Shown piece after piece: positions 8,561 through 18,493 of a stretch of 64,000 nucleotides of DNA (the first letter of the stretch is position 1; the number at the start of each line of letters is the position of its first letter). Both the position numbers and the translations under genes were made by a program. The stretch lies in assembly GCF_042678185.1 (NCBI RefSeq), contig NZ_JBHUDQ010000001.1. One strand, given 5' to 3'. The notes under the pieces were generated by a model that was not told where the DNA came from, ran no database searches, and saw only the letters and a program-made list of their open reading frames with translations. This DNA comes from Ramlibacter ginsenosidimutans (lineage in GTDB: Bacteria; Pseudomonadota; Gammaproteobacteria; Burkholderiales; Burkholderiaceae_C).

Positions 8561-10087
8561 TCAGGGCGCGGGGCGGCCCCGGTGCTGCAGCACGAACACG
8601 TTCCAGGATCCAGGCTGCAGGCGCACGCGCAACTGGCCCTCGGCCACGCGAGCCTCGCGCTGGGGGCGGGGCGCCACGGTGTCGGGCGCATCGCGCGTGT
8701 TGGCGGCCTGCATGTCGGTGTGGAACAGCTCCTGCGCCTCGACCAGTTCGCAGAGCGGCCCGAAGCCGCGCAGTTGCACGGTGAGCTCCTGCGGCTCGGC
8801 GAGGTGGCGATTGAGCGCGAAGATCGCCGTCCGCCCGCTCGCCTCGTCGTGGGTAGCGCTCGCCACCAGGTAAGGCATCTCGGGATGCATGCGACCGCTG
8901 CGCGCGGGCGACTGGATGGCCGTGCGCAACACCACGCCACGCGCGTGCCGCGCCGCCAGCGCGAACGGATGGAAGATGGTCTGTCGCCAGGCCGGCCCGC
9001 CGGGCTCGGTCCGGATCGCGCCGATGGCGTTCACCAGTTGCGCGAGGCAGGCCACCTGCACGCGGTCGGCGTTGTTCATCAGCACGCACAGGGCGCCGCC
9101 CGCAGCCAGCGCGTCCTCGAAGTTGTAGACCTCCTCGATCAGGCGCGGCGCACGCGGCCAGTCCGGCTGGTACGCATGCTCGCCGGCGCGCGCCTTGTAC
9201 CAGATGTTCCATTCGTCGACGGCCAGCTTCATGCGCTTGTGCGAGTGGCGGCGCGCCGCCACCGCGTCGGCAATGGCCGCGACCTCCTTGATGTGGAGGT
9301 CCATGCGGTCGATGTTGCCCAGGAACTCCCAGGTGTCGCCGTGCGGGTTCTCGAAGTACGCGTGCACGGAAAGGAGATCGACTTCGTCGAAGCACTCCTG
9401 GAGCACCTCGTACTCCCAGCGGCCGAAGGTGGGCAGCTCGCGGTTGGACGATCCGCAGGCCGTGAGCTGCAGGTCCGGGGACACCCGGCGCATCAGGCGC
9501 GCGGTGTCGCGCGCGAGCCGGCCGTACTCGCCGGCGTCCTTCTGGCCGATCTGCCAGGGCGCATCCATCTCGTTGCCCAGGCACCAGGCACGCACGCCGT
9601 GCGGCTTCGGCTGGCCGTGCTGGCGGCGCAGTTCGGACAGCGTCGTGCCGCCCGGATGGTTGCAGTATTCGACGAGGCGGCGGGCCGCATCGGCGCCGCG
9701 CGTGCCGAGGTTCACGGCGAGCATGGGCTCGACGCCGGCGGCACGGCACCAGGCGATGAACTCGTTGGTGCCGAACGCGTTGGTCTCGGTGGAATGCCAG
9801 GCCAGGTCCAGTCGCGTGGGCCGCTGCTCGCGCGGGCCGACGCCGTCCTCCCAGTCGTAGCCGGAGAGGAAGTTGCCGCCGGGATAGCGCACGATGCTGG
9901 CGCCCAGCTCGCGCGTGAGCGCCAGCACGTCGCCGCGGAAGCCGTCCTCGTCCGCGCTCGGGTGGCCGGGCTCGTAGATGCCGGTGTACACGCAGCGCCC
10001 GAGGTGTTCGACGAAGACGCCGAACACGCGCCGGTCCAGCGGGCCGACGACGAAGTCGCGGTCGAGGACCAGGCCGGTGCGGATCAC
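8561..10087 (-). CDS. Alpha-L-arabinofuranosidase, GH51 family
   Basis: A 508-residue enzyme with the GH51 layout: a (beta/alpha)8 barrel followed by a C-terminal beta-domain. Diagnostic motifs are FGVFVEHLGRCVYTGIY near residues 22-38, RYPGGNFLSGYDWEDGVGP, WCLGNEMDAPWQ (acid/base Glu) and AVDEWNIWY (nucleophile Glu). GH51 enzymes release terminal arabinofuranose, and some also accept galactofuranosides. There is no signal peptide, so it is cytoplasmic and probably acts on imported oligosaccharides. It starts at a GTG one base after the TGA of the mutarotase-like gene, with CGGAG upstream, so the two are translationally close. A link to the UDP-galactofuranose pathway encoded next door is possible but unproven. 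Confidence 0.9.
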   Translation of the reverse strand: MIRTGLVLDRDFVVGPLDRRVFGVFVEHLGRCVYTGIYEPGHPSADEDGFRGDVLALTRELGASIVRYPGGNFLSGYDWEDGVGPREQRPTRLDLAWHSTETNAFGTNEFIAWCRAAGVEPMLAVNLGTRGADAARRLVEYCNHPGGTTLSELRRQHGQPKPHGVRAWCLGNEMDAPWQIGQKDAGEYGRLARDTARLMRRVSPDLQLTACGSSNRELPTFGRWEYEVLQECFDEVDLLSVHAYFENPHGDTWEFLGNIDRMDLHIKEVAAIADAVAARRHSHKRMKLAVDEWNIWYKARAGEHAYQPDWPRAPRLIEEVYNFEDALAAGGALCVLMNNADRVQVACLAQLVNAIGAIRTEPGGPAWRQTIFHPFALAARHARGVVLRTAIQSPARSGRMHPEMPYLVASATHDEASGRTAIFALNRHLAEPQELTVQLRGFGPLCELVEAQELFHTDMQAANTRDAPDTVAPRPQREARVAEGQLRVRLQPGSWNVFVLQHRGRPAP

Positions 10088-10088
10088 C

Positions 10089-11042
10089 TCACGCCCACTC
10101 CGGGCGCAGCGTGAAGCGGGCCGTCAGCGTCTCGCCCGGAGCCAGCCGCGCGCCGCCCAGGGGACCGCGCCCGTACTGCGGCAACAGGTTCAGCCAGTCG
10201 GTGCACTGGCTGACCGGTTCGGCGCAGAAATAGTCGTAGCCGCGCGGGCAGTACAGCACGAAGTAGTCCAGCGGCGGCTCGGCTTCCAGCGTGAGGGCGC
10301 GCGCCGGGCCGTGGACGTCGGCCGGCCACTCGATGCGCGCGGAGCGCTGCCAGCCGGTGAAGTTGTTGTCCAGGTCCAGCGTGGCGAGCTCGACGCCGCG
10401 ATTCAACGCGTCCACCGCCGGGCTGCGCTCCAGCCGCAGCGGCATCACCTCCTCATCCGCGGTCCACATCGCCTCGCACGGACTCGCGAGGCGAGTGCCC
10501 GGATGGTGCGGGAAGTAAGGATGGTGGCCGATGCCCAGCGGCATCGCGGCGCGGTCTTCGTTGGTGACGCTCATCGTCACCTTCAGCACCCGCTCCTGCA
10601 GCACGAACTGCTGGCGCGCAGAAAAGCGCCAGGGCCAGGCCGTGTCGGCCTCGAACGCGAACGTCAACAGGGCTTGCGCCGCCTCCGCGGACTCCACCTG
10701 CCACGGCAGCAGCCACGCGACGCCATGCAGTGGATGCGGCGCGTCCTGCGCGGGATGGTTGGGCGGCACGCGGATGTTGCGGCCCTCGAATTCGGCGCGT
10801 CCATGGCGGATGCGATTGCAGAACGGCAGCAGGGGAAAGCTGCCCATGTCGAGCGGGTTCGCGTTGGCGAGTCCGGTGGCGGTGGCGGGGCGCAGCCAGT
10901 GCAGCTCGCGCGCGTTGCGCCCTTCGCGCCAGCGGCGCGTGAAGGCGGCGATCGAGCCGCCGATGCCGGGCGCAAGCACCAGTTGCAGTTCACCGGCGCG
11001 AAGCACCACCAGTTCCGTTTGCGTTGCGTTGTCGTGACTCAT
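10089..11042 (-). CDS. Aldose 1-epimerase (galactose mutarotase-like) family protein
   Basis: A 317-residue protein of the mutarotase fold, which interconverts alpha and beta anomers of aldoses. Visible family features include LAPGIGGSIAAFTRRW near the N-terminus, FCNRIRHGRAEFEG, PHPLHGVAW (catalytic His region), PLGIGHHPYFP and the late FVLYCPRGYDYFCAEPVSQ with the conserved Glu. No signal peptide is visible. It is the first gene of the two-gene unit with the GH51 enzyme, which fits conversion of sugars released by that hydrolase. Start ATG 11042 is preceded by AGGA at short spacing. Confidence 0.85.
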   Translation of the reverse strand: MSHDNATQTELVVLRAGELQLVLAPGIGGSIAAFTRRWREGRNARELHWLRPATATGLANANPLDMGSFPLLPFCNRIRHGRAEFEGRNIRVPPNHPAQDAPHPLHGVAWLLPWQVESAEAAQALLTFAFEADTAWPWRFSARQQFVLQERVLKVTMSVTNEDRAAMPLGIGHHPYFPHHPGTRLASPCEAMWTADEEVMPLRLERSPAVDALNRGVELATLDLDNNFTGWQRSARIEWPADVHGPARALTLEAEPPLDYFVLYCPRGYDYFCAEPVSQCTDWLNLLPQYGRGPLGGARLAPGETLTARFTLRPEWA

Positions 11043-11304
11043 CCGGTCCTATGGCAAGAGGGGCCTGCATGCTGGCATCCCGAACGAACGCGGGCAAGCT
11101 CAGCACGCGCCTGCATCACCGATGCGGGAACCGTCCGACGCCTTCACGCGGTGCCTGCCTATGCAGCACAGTGCCGGAGTCGTGCAAGCAACGCACGTCG
11201 CGCGCATATGGATCGCCAGAGACGCGCGCCCTTGTGCGTAGGACGCGAACCATTTGCTCGCTTTGACGCGCACGGCAGCGTCTCGCTTGCAGAGAATGGC
11301 CCGC

Positions 11305-12489
11305 ATGAAAGCACTCGTCGTCTTCTCCCACCTGCGCTGGAACTTCGTCTATCAACGGCCCCAACACATCCTTTCCCGATTGGCCCAGCAGTGGCCGGTG
11401 GTGTTCATCGAGGAGCCGATTCCCGGCGCCGAGGAGGACCGCATCGAGCGCATAGCCGCCGCGCCCGGCGTCGAAGTCTGGCGCCCGCACCTGCGCGGTC
11501 CGCAGCACGGCTTCCATCCCGCGCACAAGCACGTGCTGCAGCACCTGCTGGCGCGCTGCATCGCCGAGCGCGGCCTGGACGACTACTGGCTCTGGTTCTA
11601 CACGCCCATGGCGGTGCCGATGGCGGACACGCTGGCGCCCGAGGGCATCATCTACGACTGCATGGACGAACTTTCGCTGTTCCGCGGCGCGCCGCCGGAA
11701 CTGCTGGCGCAGGAGCGCGCGCTGTTCGCGGCCGCCGACGTGGTGTTCACCGGCGGGCGCAGCCTCTACAACGCGAAGAAGGACCGGCATCCCAACGTGC
11801 ACTGCTTTCCGAGCAGCGTGGACGCGCAGCACTTCCGTAACGGCGCGGCCGACCACCCCTCCCAGCAGTCGCTGGCGCGGCCGCGGCTGGGCTACTGCGG
11901 CGTCATCGACGAGCGCATCGACCTGCAGTTGATCGCCGGCATCGCGCAGCGGCGTCCCGACTGGCAGATCGTCATGGTCGGCCCGGTGGTAAAGATCGAT
12001 CCCGCCGCCTGCCCGCGCCTGCCCAACATCCACTGGCTGGGCCAGCAGGGCTACGACGACCTGCCCGCGTTCATCAACGGCTGGGACGTGTGCCTGTTGC
12101 CGTTCGCGCTGAACGAGTCCACCCGCTTCATCAGCCCGACCAAGACGCTCGAGTACATGGCCTGCGGCAAGCCCTCGGTGAGCACGGCCATCCGCGATGT
12201 CGTCGAGCCCTACGGTCACGTGGTGCCGATCCGTGCCGATGCCGAAGGCTTCGTGCAGGCCTGCGACGAGATCCTCGCGCGGTCCGAATCGGAACGGGAC
12301 GAGCATCGCTTCGCCCTGGCCGCCATCCTCGCGAAGACCTCGTGGGACGCCACGGCCGCCGCCATGGGCGAACTGATCGCCCAGGCCGAGGCGGCGCGGG
12401 AAGCGCAGGAGCTGCCCGCCGTCGCCGATATCGCGACCGAACTCGCCCGCGCCACGGCCTCGTTGCCGGCGAGCGCAGCGGCGCACTGA
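11305..12489 (+). CDS. Glycosyltransferase, GT4-like
   Basis: A 394-residue protein with a two-Rossmann glycosyltransferase B layout. The N-terminal half opens MKALVVFSHLRWNFVYQRPQH; the C-terminal half has PRLGYCGVIDERIDL, MVGPVVKID and the donor-binding region LLPFALNESTRFISPTKTLEYMACGKP, typical of GT4 enzymes. It transfers a sugar from a nucleotide donor to an unknown acceptor. It is the first gene of the operon with UDP-galactopyranose mutase, so UDP-galactofuranose is a plausible donor (inference). An in-frame ATG at 11296 is an alternative start; neither start has a strong ribosome-binding site. The 262-nt gap before it (11043-11304) must hold divergent promoters but no clear element was found. 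Confidence 0.85.
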   Translation: MKALVVFSHLRWNFVYQRPQHILSRLAQQWPVVFIEEPIPGAEEDRIERIAAAPGVEVWRPHLRGPQHGFHPAHKHVLQHLLARCIAERGLDDYWLWFYTPMAVPMADTLAPEGIIYDCMDELSLFRGAPPELLAQERALFAAADVVFTGGRSLYNAKKDRHPNVHCFPSSVDAQHFRNGAADHPSQQSLARPRLGYCGVIDERIDLQLIAGIAQRRPDWQIVMVGPVVKIDPAACPRLPNIHWLGQQGYDDLPAFINGWDVCLLPFALNESTRFISPTKTLEYMACGKPSVSTAIRDVVEPYGHVVPIRADAEGFVQACDEILARSESERDEHRFALAAILAKTSWDATAAAMGELIAQAEAAREAQELPAVADIATELARATASLPASAAAH

Positions 12490-12556
12490 ACCACACCCTC
12501 CGGTCGGGTCGGCCGCAGGCCGATCCGGCCGACCCCCAGCAGTATCGGAGAACCCC

Positions 12557-13768
12557 ATGGACAAGATCAGCCAAGACCTCGAGCGCGCCGCAGCCGCGGC
12601 CGTTCCCGGGCGCGCCGGCTTCGACTATTTGATCGTCGGCGCCGGCTTCGCCGGCAGCGTGCTCGCCGAACGCCTCGCGAACGTGCTGGGCAAGCGCGTG
12701 CTCATCGTCGACAAGCGCCCCCATATCGGCGGCAACGCCTACGACCGCTACGACGACGCGGGCGTGCTGGTGCACCCCTACGGGCCGCACATCTTCCACA
12801 CCAATTCCGAAGACATCTTCGACTACCTCTCGCAGTTCACGCAGTGGCGTCAATACCAGCACCGCGTGCTGGCCAGCGTGGACGGCCAGCTCGTGCCGAT
12901 GCCGATCAACCTGGACACCATCAACAAGCTCTATGGCCTGAACCTCACGTCCTTCGAGGTGGAGAAGTTCTTCGAATCGGTCGCGGAGAAGAAGGAGGAG
13001 ATCAAGACCTCCGAGGACGTGGTGGTCAGCAAGGTCGGGCGCGAGCTCTACAACAAGTTCTTCCGCGGCTACACGCGCAAGCAGTGGGGGCTGGACCCGA
13101 GCGAGCTCGATGCGAGCGTCACCGCGCGCGTGCCCACGCGCACCAACCGCGACGACCGCTACTTCGCCGACAAGTTCCAGGCCATGCCGCTGCAGGGCTA
13201 CACGCGCATGTTCGAGCGCATGCTGGCGCACCCCAACATCAAGGTGCTGCTGAACTGCGATTACCGCGACATCGTGGACGTGGTGCCGTGGAAGCACATG
13301 GTCTACTCGGGACCGGTCGATGCCTTCTTCGACTACAAGTACGGCAAGCTGCCCTATCGCAGCCTGCGCTTCGAGCACGTGAACGTGCCGAAGGAACAGT
13401 TCCAGCAGGTCGGCACCGTGAACTACCCGAACGACTACGGCTACACCCGCATCAGCGAGTTCAAGCACATCACGGGGCAGGAGCACCCGACCACCTCGGT
13501 CGTCTACGAGTACCCCTGCGCCGAAGGCGATCCCTACTACCCGGTACCGCGGCCCGAGAACGCGGAGCTGTACCGGAGGTACGAAGCCGAGGCCGATGCC
13601 ACGCCCAACGTGACCTTCGTCGGCCGGCTGGCGACCTACCGCTACTACAACATGGACCAGGTGGTCGGCCAGGCGCTCGCCGCGTTCAAGCGGCTGCAGG
13701 CGGCCCACGCGGCGGCCGAGCGCACCATCGACGACGCCACGGCGCTCGCAGCGTCCGTGGCGGCCTGA
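12557..13768 (+). CDS. glf: UDP-galactopyranose mutase
   Basis: A 403-residue flavoenzyme converting UDP-galactopyranose to UDP-galactofuranose, the precursor of galactofuranose in surface glycans. Near residue 23 it has the FAD-binding motif YLIVGAGFAGSVLAERLA, then VDKRPHIGGNAYD and HPYGPHIFHTN. Later come RKQWGLDPSELDASVTARVP and the C-terminal NVTFVGRLATYRYYNMDQVV, all typical of bacterial Glf. A ~20-residue N-terminal extension precedes the FAD motif. CGGAGAACCCC directly precedes the ATG. Its TGA overlaps the ATG of the next gene (TGATG), indicating translational coupling to the GH1-RmlD fusion. Confidence 0.95.
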   Translation: MDKISQDLERAAAAAVPGRAGFDYLIVGAGFAGSVLAERLANVLGKRVLIVDKRPHIGGNAYDRYDDAGVLVHPYGPHIFHTNSEDIFDYLSQFTQWRQYQHRVLASVDGQLVPMPINLDTINKLYGLNLTSFEVEKFFESVAEKKEEIKTSEDVVVSKVGRELYNKFFRGYTRKQWGLDPSELDASVTARVPTRTNRDDRYFADKFQAMPLQGYTRMFERMLAHPNIKVLLNCDYRDIVDVVPWKHMVYSGPVDAFFDYKYGKLPYRSLRFEHVNVPKEQFQQVGTVNYPNDYGYTRISEFKHITGQEHPTTSVVYEYPCAEGDPYYPVPRPENAELYRRYEAEADATPNVTFVGRLATYRYYNMDQVVGQALAAFKRLQAAHAAAERTIDDATALAASVAA

Positions 13769-15945
13769 TGCGGGTCGAACTCTGGGCGGGACCGGAATGC
13801 ACGCTCAACCGGGTCGGTGACCGGTTCAAGGACCAGTTGCCGGCAAGCGGCTTCGCCCACCGCATCGACGACCTCGACCGGCTCGCGGAGCTCGGGATCC
13901 GCCGCATGCGGTTCCCGATCGTGTGGGAGCGCACGGAGACGGAACGCGGCTGCTACGCCTGGGACTGGAGCGACCAGCGCGTCGCGCGGCTGCGCGAACT
14001 GGGCGTCGACCCGATCGCAGGTCTCGTGCACCACGGCAGCGGCCCGGCGTGGACGAATTTGCTGGACCCGGCCTTTCCCGAGCTGCTGGCCGAATATGCA
14101 GCGCGCGTGGCCGAGCGCTATCCCGGCATCACGATGTGGACGCCGGTCAACGAGCCGCTCACCACGGCGCGCTTCAGCGGCCTGTACGGCCTGTGGTATC
14201 CGCACCAGCGCGACGACGCGAGCTTCGTGCGTGCCCTGCTCAACGAGCTGCGCGGCACGCAGCTCGCGATGCGCGCCATCCGCAAGGTGATCCCCGGCGC
14301 GCAACTGGTCCAGACCGAAGACCTGGGCTTCATCAGCGCCTCGCCCTCGCTGCAGTACCAGGCCGATTTCGAGAACCTGCGGCGCTGGCTCGGCTTCGAC
14401 CTGCTCACGGGCAACGTGGGGCCCGACCATGGCCTGTGGGACTACCTGCGCAGCGCGGGGGCGAGCGAAGAGGAGTTGCTGTCGTTCCAGCTGGACCCCT
14501 GCCCGCCCGACATCGTCGGCATCAACAGCTACGTGACCAGCGAGCGCTATCTCGATGCACGCGTGGACCTCTACCAGCCGCGCGACCTGGGCGGCAACGG
14601 GCGCGAACGCTACGCCGACGTCGAGGCCGTGCGCGTCTGCGGCAACTTCATCGGCGGCTTCGAGGCCCGGCTGCGCGAGACCTCCGAACGCTACGGCCTG
14701 CCCGTCGCCATCACGGAGGTCCATCTCGGGTGCACGCGCGAAGAGCAGTTGCGCTGGCTGCACCAGGCCTGGCGGGCGGCCGAAACCCTGCGCATCGAAG
14801 GCCACGACATCCGCGCGGTGACGTGCTGGGCCGCGTTCGGCACTTTCGACTGGAACAGCCTGGTGACGCGCGACGACGGCCACTACGAGCCGGGGCTGTG
14901 GGACGTGCGCTCCGACCCGCCGCGCGCAACCGCCGTCGCCACGCTGGCGCGCGAGCTCGCCCACGGGCAGGCGCCTTCGCATCCCGCACTGGACGCGCCC
15001 GGCTGGTGGCAACGCGAGCAGCGCCTGGCGTATCCGCCGCAAGGCGAGGTCGAAGCGCTCGCCGTGCGCGGGCGCACGCTGTTGATCACGGGCGCGACCG
15101 GCACGCTCGGCCAGGCGTTCGCGCGCGTGTGCGCGCAGCGGGGCCTGCCGTACCGGCTGCTGCGCCGCACCGACATGGACGTCGCCGACCCGGCGTCGGT
15201 CAACGCCGCCATCGAGCGCTGGCAACCCTGGGCCATCGTCAACACCGCCGGCTTCGTGCGCGTGGACGATGCGGAGGACGACGCGCGCCAGTGGCGCGAG
15301 AACGTGAGCGGCCCGCAGGTGCTGGCGCAGGCCTGCGCCCGGCAGGGGGTGAAGCTCCTGAACTTCTCGACCGACCTGGTGTTCGACGGTGCCAAGGGCG
15401 TGCCCTACGTGGAGAGCGACCGGCCGCAGCCGCTGAATGCCTACGGGCGCGCCAAGCACGAGGCCGAGCGGCGCGTGCTCGCCTTCGCGCGCGACGCGCT
15501 GGTCGTGCGCACGGCGGCCTTCTTCGGCCCCTGGGACGCGCACAACTTCGTGACGCTCACGCTGCAGGCCCTGCAGCGCGGCGAAGCCTGGAAGGCGGCG
15601 TCGGACCAGTGGGTCTCGCCGACCTACGTGCCGCACCTGTGCCACGCCGCGCTGGACCTGCTGGTCGACGGCGAGAGCGGCGTGTGGCACCTCGCCAACC
15701 GCGGCTCGGTGAGCTGGTCCGAACTCGCGTGCATGGCGGCCGAGGCCGCCGGCCTCGATCGCGCGCTCGTGCGGCCGGTGGCGGGCGCGCTGCTCGGCCA
15801 GCGGGCGCCGCGGCCTCGCTACTCCGCCCTGGACAGCGAGATCGGCCGCCTGATGCCTACGCTGGACGACGGCATGGAACGCTACTTCCAGGACGCCGCG
15901 AAAGCAGCGCCGGCGCAGCCGCAGGTCGAACTCACCTTGCCATGA
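13768..15945 (+). CDS. Fusion protein: GH1-like glycosidase + RmlD-type sugar-nucleotide reductase
   Basis: One uninterrupted 725-codon frame joins two enzyme families. Residues 1-~400 resemble a short family 1 glycoside hydrolase: TPVNEPLTTARF carries the acid/base Glu129 and AITEVHLGC the nucleophile Glu317. Residues ~436-710 are a short-chain dehydrogenase of the dTDP-4-dehydrorhamnose reductase (RmlD) type. They contain the NAD(P) motif ITGATGTLGQAF, DMDVADPASV, NFSTDLVFDG and the catalytic Tyr559-x3-Lys563 (NAYGRAKHE). Both sets of key residues are present, so both halves may be active. A link joining glycoside cleavage or transglycosylation with deoxysugar synthesis would be unusual. 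The start overlaps the glf stop; a short mobile repeat with a ribosome-binding site follows, then galE. Alternatively, the GH1 half may serve only in glycan binding. Confidence 0.85.
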   Translation: MRVELWAGPECTLNRVGDRFKDQLPASGFAHRIDDLDRLAELGIRRMRFPIVWERTETERGCYAWDWSDQRVARLRELGVDPIAGLVHHGSGPAWTNLLDPAFPELLAEYAARVAERYPGITMWTPVNEPLTTARFSGLYGLWYPHQRDDASFVRALLNELRGTQLAMRAIRKVIPGAQLVQTEDLGFISASPSLQYQADFENLRRWLGFDLLTGNVGPDHGLWDYLRSAGASEEELLSFQLDPCPPDIVGINSYVTSERYLDARVDLYQPRDLGGNGRERYADVEAVRVCGNFIGGFEARLRETSERYGLPVAITEVHLGCTREEQLRWLHQAWRAAETLRIEGHDIRAVTCWAAFGTFDWNSLVTRDDGHYEPGLWDVRSDPPRATAVATLARELAHGQAPSHPALDAPGWWQREQRLAYPPQGEVEALAVRGRTLLITGATGTLGQAFARVCAQRGLPYRLLRRTDMDVADPASVNAAIERWQPWAIVNTAGFVRVDDAEDDARQWRENVSGPQVLAQACARQGVKLLNFSTDLVFDGAKGVPYVESDRPQPLNAYGRAKHEAERRVLAFARDALVVRTAAFFGPWDAHNFVTLTLQALQRGEAWKAASDQWVSPTYVPHLCHAALDLLVDGESGVWHLANRGSVSWSELACMAAEAAGLDRALVRPVAGALLGQRAPRPRYSALDSEIGRLMPTLDDGMERYFQDAAKAAPAQPQVELTLP

Positions 15946-15998
15946 GCCGCCGGGCCGCTCCCAAGGCGAAATTCGCCGCGCGTAGCGCGGAGGGTTTC
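15942..15998 (+). repeat. Operon-internal repeat with stop codon and Shine-Dalgarno, copy 1
   Basis: The 57-nt unit begins ATGAGCCGCCGGGCCGCTCC, supplies the TGA stop of the fusion gene (15943-15945), and ends with GCGCGGAGGG, whose GGAGG lies 7 nt before the galE ATG. Its near-identical relatives are two tandem units at 22107-22222 between the nitrile hydratase genes. It contains a self-complementary GCGCGTAGCGC segment. Confidence 0.85.
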
Positions 15999-16000
15999 TG

Positions 16001-17002
16001 ATGAGCGTGTCGCCCTTGCCCTGCGTCCTCGTCGCCGGAGGCGCGGGCTACATCGGCTCGCACATGGCGCGCATGCTGCTGGAGAGCGGCTTCCATGCGG
16101 TGGTGGTCGACAACCTGACGACCGGCCACGAGCAGGCCCTGTGCGAGACCACCTTCCGCCAGGGCGACATCGGCGACCGCGCCTTCATGCGCGAGGTGCT
16201 GCGCGAGTTCGAGCCGCAATGTGTCATGCACTTCGCGGCCGCGAGCCTGGTCGGCGAGTCCGTGGCCGAGCCCGCGAAATACTGGCGCAACAACTTCGTG
16301 CAGACGCTGAACCTGCTGGACGCGATGCTCGAATGCGGCGTGCGCCAGTTCATCTTCTCGTCCACCGCCGCGGTGTACGGCAACCCCGTCGAAGTTCCGA
16401 TCACCGAGCAGCATCCGCAGTTGCCGATCAACCCGTACGGCAACAGCAAGCTGGCGGTGGAAAGGGCGCTGCAGGACTACGACCGCGCCTACGGGCTGCG
16501 CTCGATCACGCTGCGCTACTTCAATGCCGCGGGCGCGCACCCGGACGGCACGCTCGGCGAGCGGCACGAGCCCGAGACGCACCTGATCCCGCTGGTGCTG
16601 CAGGTCGCCTCGGGGCGCAGGCCGGAGATCGCGCGCTTCGGGTCGGACTTCCCGACGCGCGACGGATCCTGCATTCGCGACTACATCCACGTGCAGGACC
16701 TGTGCACGGCCCACCTGCTGGCCTTGCGCAAGCTCGCCGACGGTGCGCCCACGAATGTCTACAACCTCGGCAACGGCAACGGGCACTCGGTGAACGAGGT
16801 GATCGCCGCCGCACGCGAGGTGACCGGCCACCCTATCCCCGTGCGCGATGCGCCCCGGCGCCCGGGCGACCCGCCGGTGCTGGTCGCCGATGCGCGCCGC
16901 GCGCGCGACGAACTCGCCTGGGTGCCCGCGTACCCGGACATAGCCACCATCATCGCGCACGCGTGGCTGTGGGAGCAGAAGCTGGCGGGGCAGCGACGTT
17001 GA
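16001..17002 (+). CDS. galE: UDP-glucose 4-epimerase
   Basis: A 333-residue extended short-chain dehydrogenase that interconverts UDP-glucose and UDP-galactose. The NAD-binding motif VAGGAGYIGSHMARML is near residue 11. FSSTAAVYGNP carries the catalytic Ser/Thr, and NPYGNSKLAVE is the YxxxK motif. The GalE signature LRYFNAAGAHPDG and the C-terminal YIHVQDL and YNLGNGNGHSV are also present. It supplies UDP-galactose to Glf just upstream and also serves the Leloir pathway completed by galK and galT on the opposite strand. Translation starts 7 nt after the GGAGG delivered by the preceding repeat. Confidence 0.95.
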   Translation: MSVSPLPCVLVAGGAGYIGSHMARMLLESGFHAVVVDNLTTGHEQALCETTFRQGDIGDRAFMREVLREFEPQCVMHFAAASLVGESVAEPAKYWRNNFVQTLNLLDAMLECGVRQFIFSSTAAVYGNPVEVPITEQHPQLPINPYGNSKLAVERALQDYDRAYGLRSITLRYFNAAGAHPDGTLGERHEPETHLIPLVLQVASGRRPEIARFGSDFPTRDGSCIRDYIHVQDLCTAHLLALRKLADGAPTNVYNLGNGNGHSVNEVIAAAREVTGHPIPVRDAPRRPGDPPVLVADARRARDELAWVPAYPDIATIIAHAWLWEQKLAGQRR

Positions 17003-17177
17003 TCGCGCCCGCGTGGCCGCGCGAAGTCGGACGCAAGCGATGCTCGCCGCAGTCATGCGCCTGCATGGCACCGCCTGCTCCGCCTACGTGGCAGGCCAGC
17101 GCGCACTGTCGTAATACGACGGCAGCATTCGTTGCCTCCACACTGCCGGAGTCGAGGCGGCTTTTCAACAATTCCAC

Positions 17178-17360
17178 ATGATCAAGACACTTGCCATTCT
17201 CCTCACCCTCGCTTCGCTGGGCGCCTGCTCGTCGATGTACGGCAGCGGCTACGGCTCCACTCCCAACAGCGGTGCGACCAAGAACAGCACGGATGCGAAC
17301 CACTCCAGCAATCCGGCGGCCGTGAGCCCCGGCGGCGGTTCGTCCGGCGGCGCGCGCTGA
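17178..17360 (+). CDS. Small putative lipoprotein
   Basis: A 60-residue protein with an N-terminal hydrophobic stretch and lipobox (LTLASLGAC, Cys at residue 17), so it is probably lipidated after signal-peptidase II cleavage. The remainder is low-complexity and rich in Ser, Gly, Asn and Thr, with no recognisable domain. It stands alone between galE and the convergent gal operon. No ribosome-binding site is obvious; AACAAT lies 5 nt before the ATG and might be a -10 element of a leaderless message. Function unknown. Confidence 0.65.
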   Translation: MIKTLAILLTLASLGACSSMYGSGYGSTPNSGATKNSTDANHSSNPAAVSPGGGSSGGAR

Positions 17361-17388
17361 AAGCACGCGGGCCGCGCCCTGCGGCCCG

Positions 17389-17417
17389 GCCAGGATGGGG
17401 CAGTGCCCTGTCCTGGC
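17389..17417. terminator. Hairpin between the lipoprotein and galK (bidirectional terminator candidate)
   Basis: GCCAGGA (17389-17395) pairs with TCCTGGC (17411-17417), with an inner GGGC/GCCC stem and two possible G-U pairs, loop AGT. A smaller hairpin lies just before it (17369-17387). There is no long T-run, so termination strength is uncertain. Confidence 0.55.
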
Positions 17418-17440
17418 TTGAATGAGAGGGCGCCGGCCGC

Positions 17441-18492
<1,052 letters not shown>

Positions 18493-18493
<1 letters not shown>

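Noticed and set aside
13645..15690. Long minus-strand open frame opposite the GH1-RmlD gene
   Set aside because: Composition is Arg/Ala/His-rich noise; the plus-strand protein retains catalytic motifs of two enzyme families.
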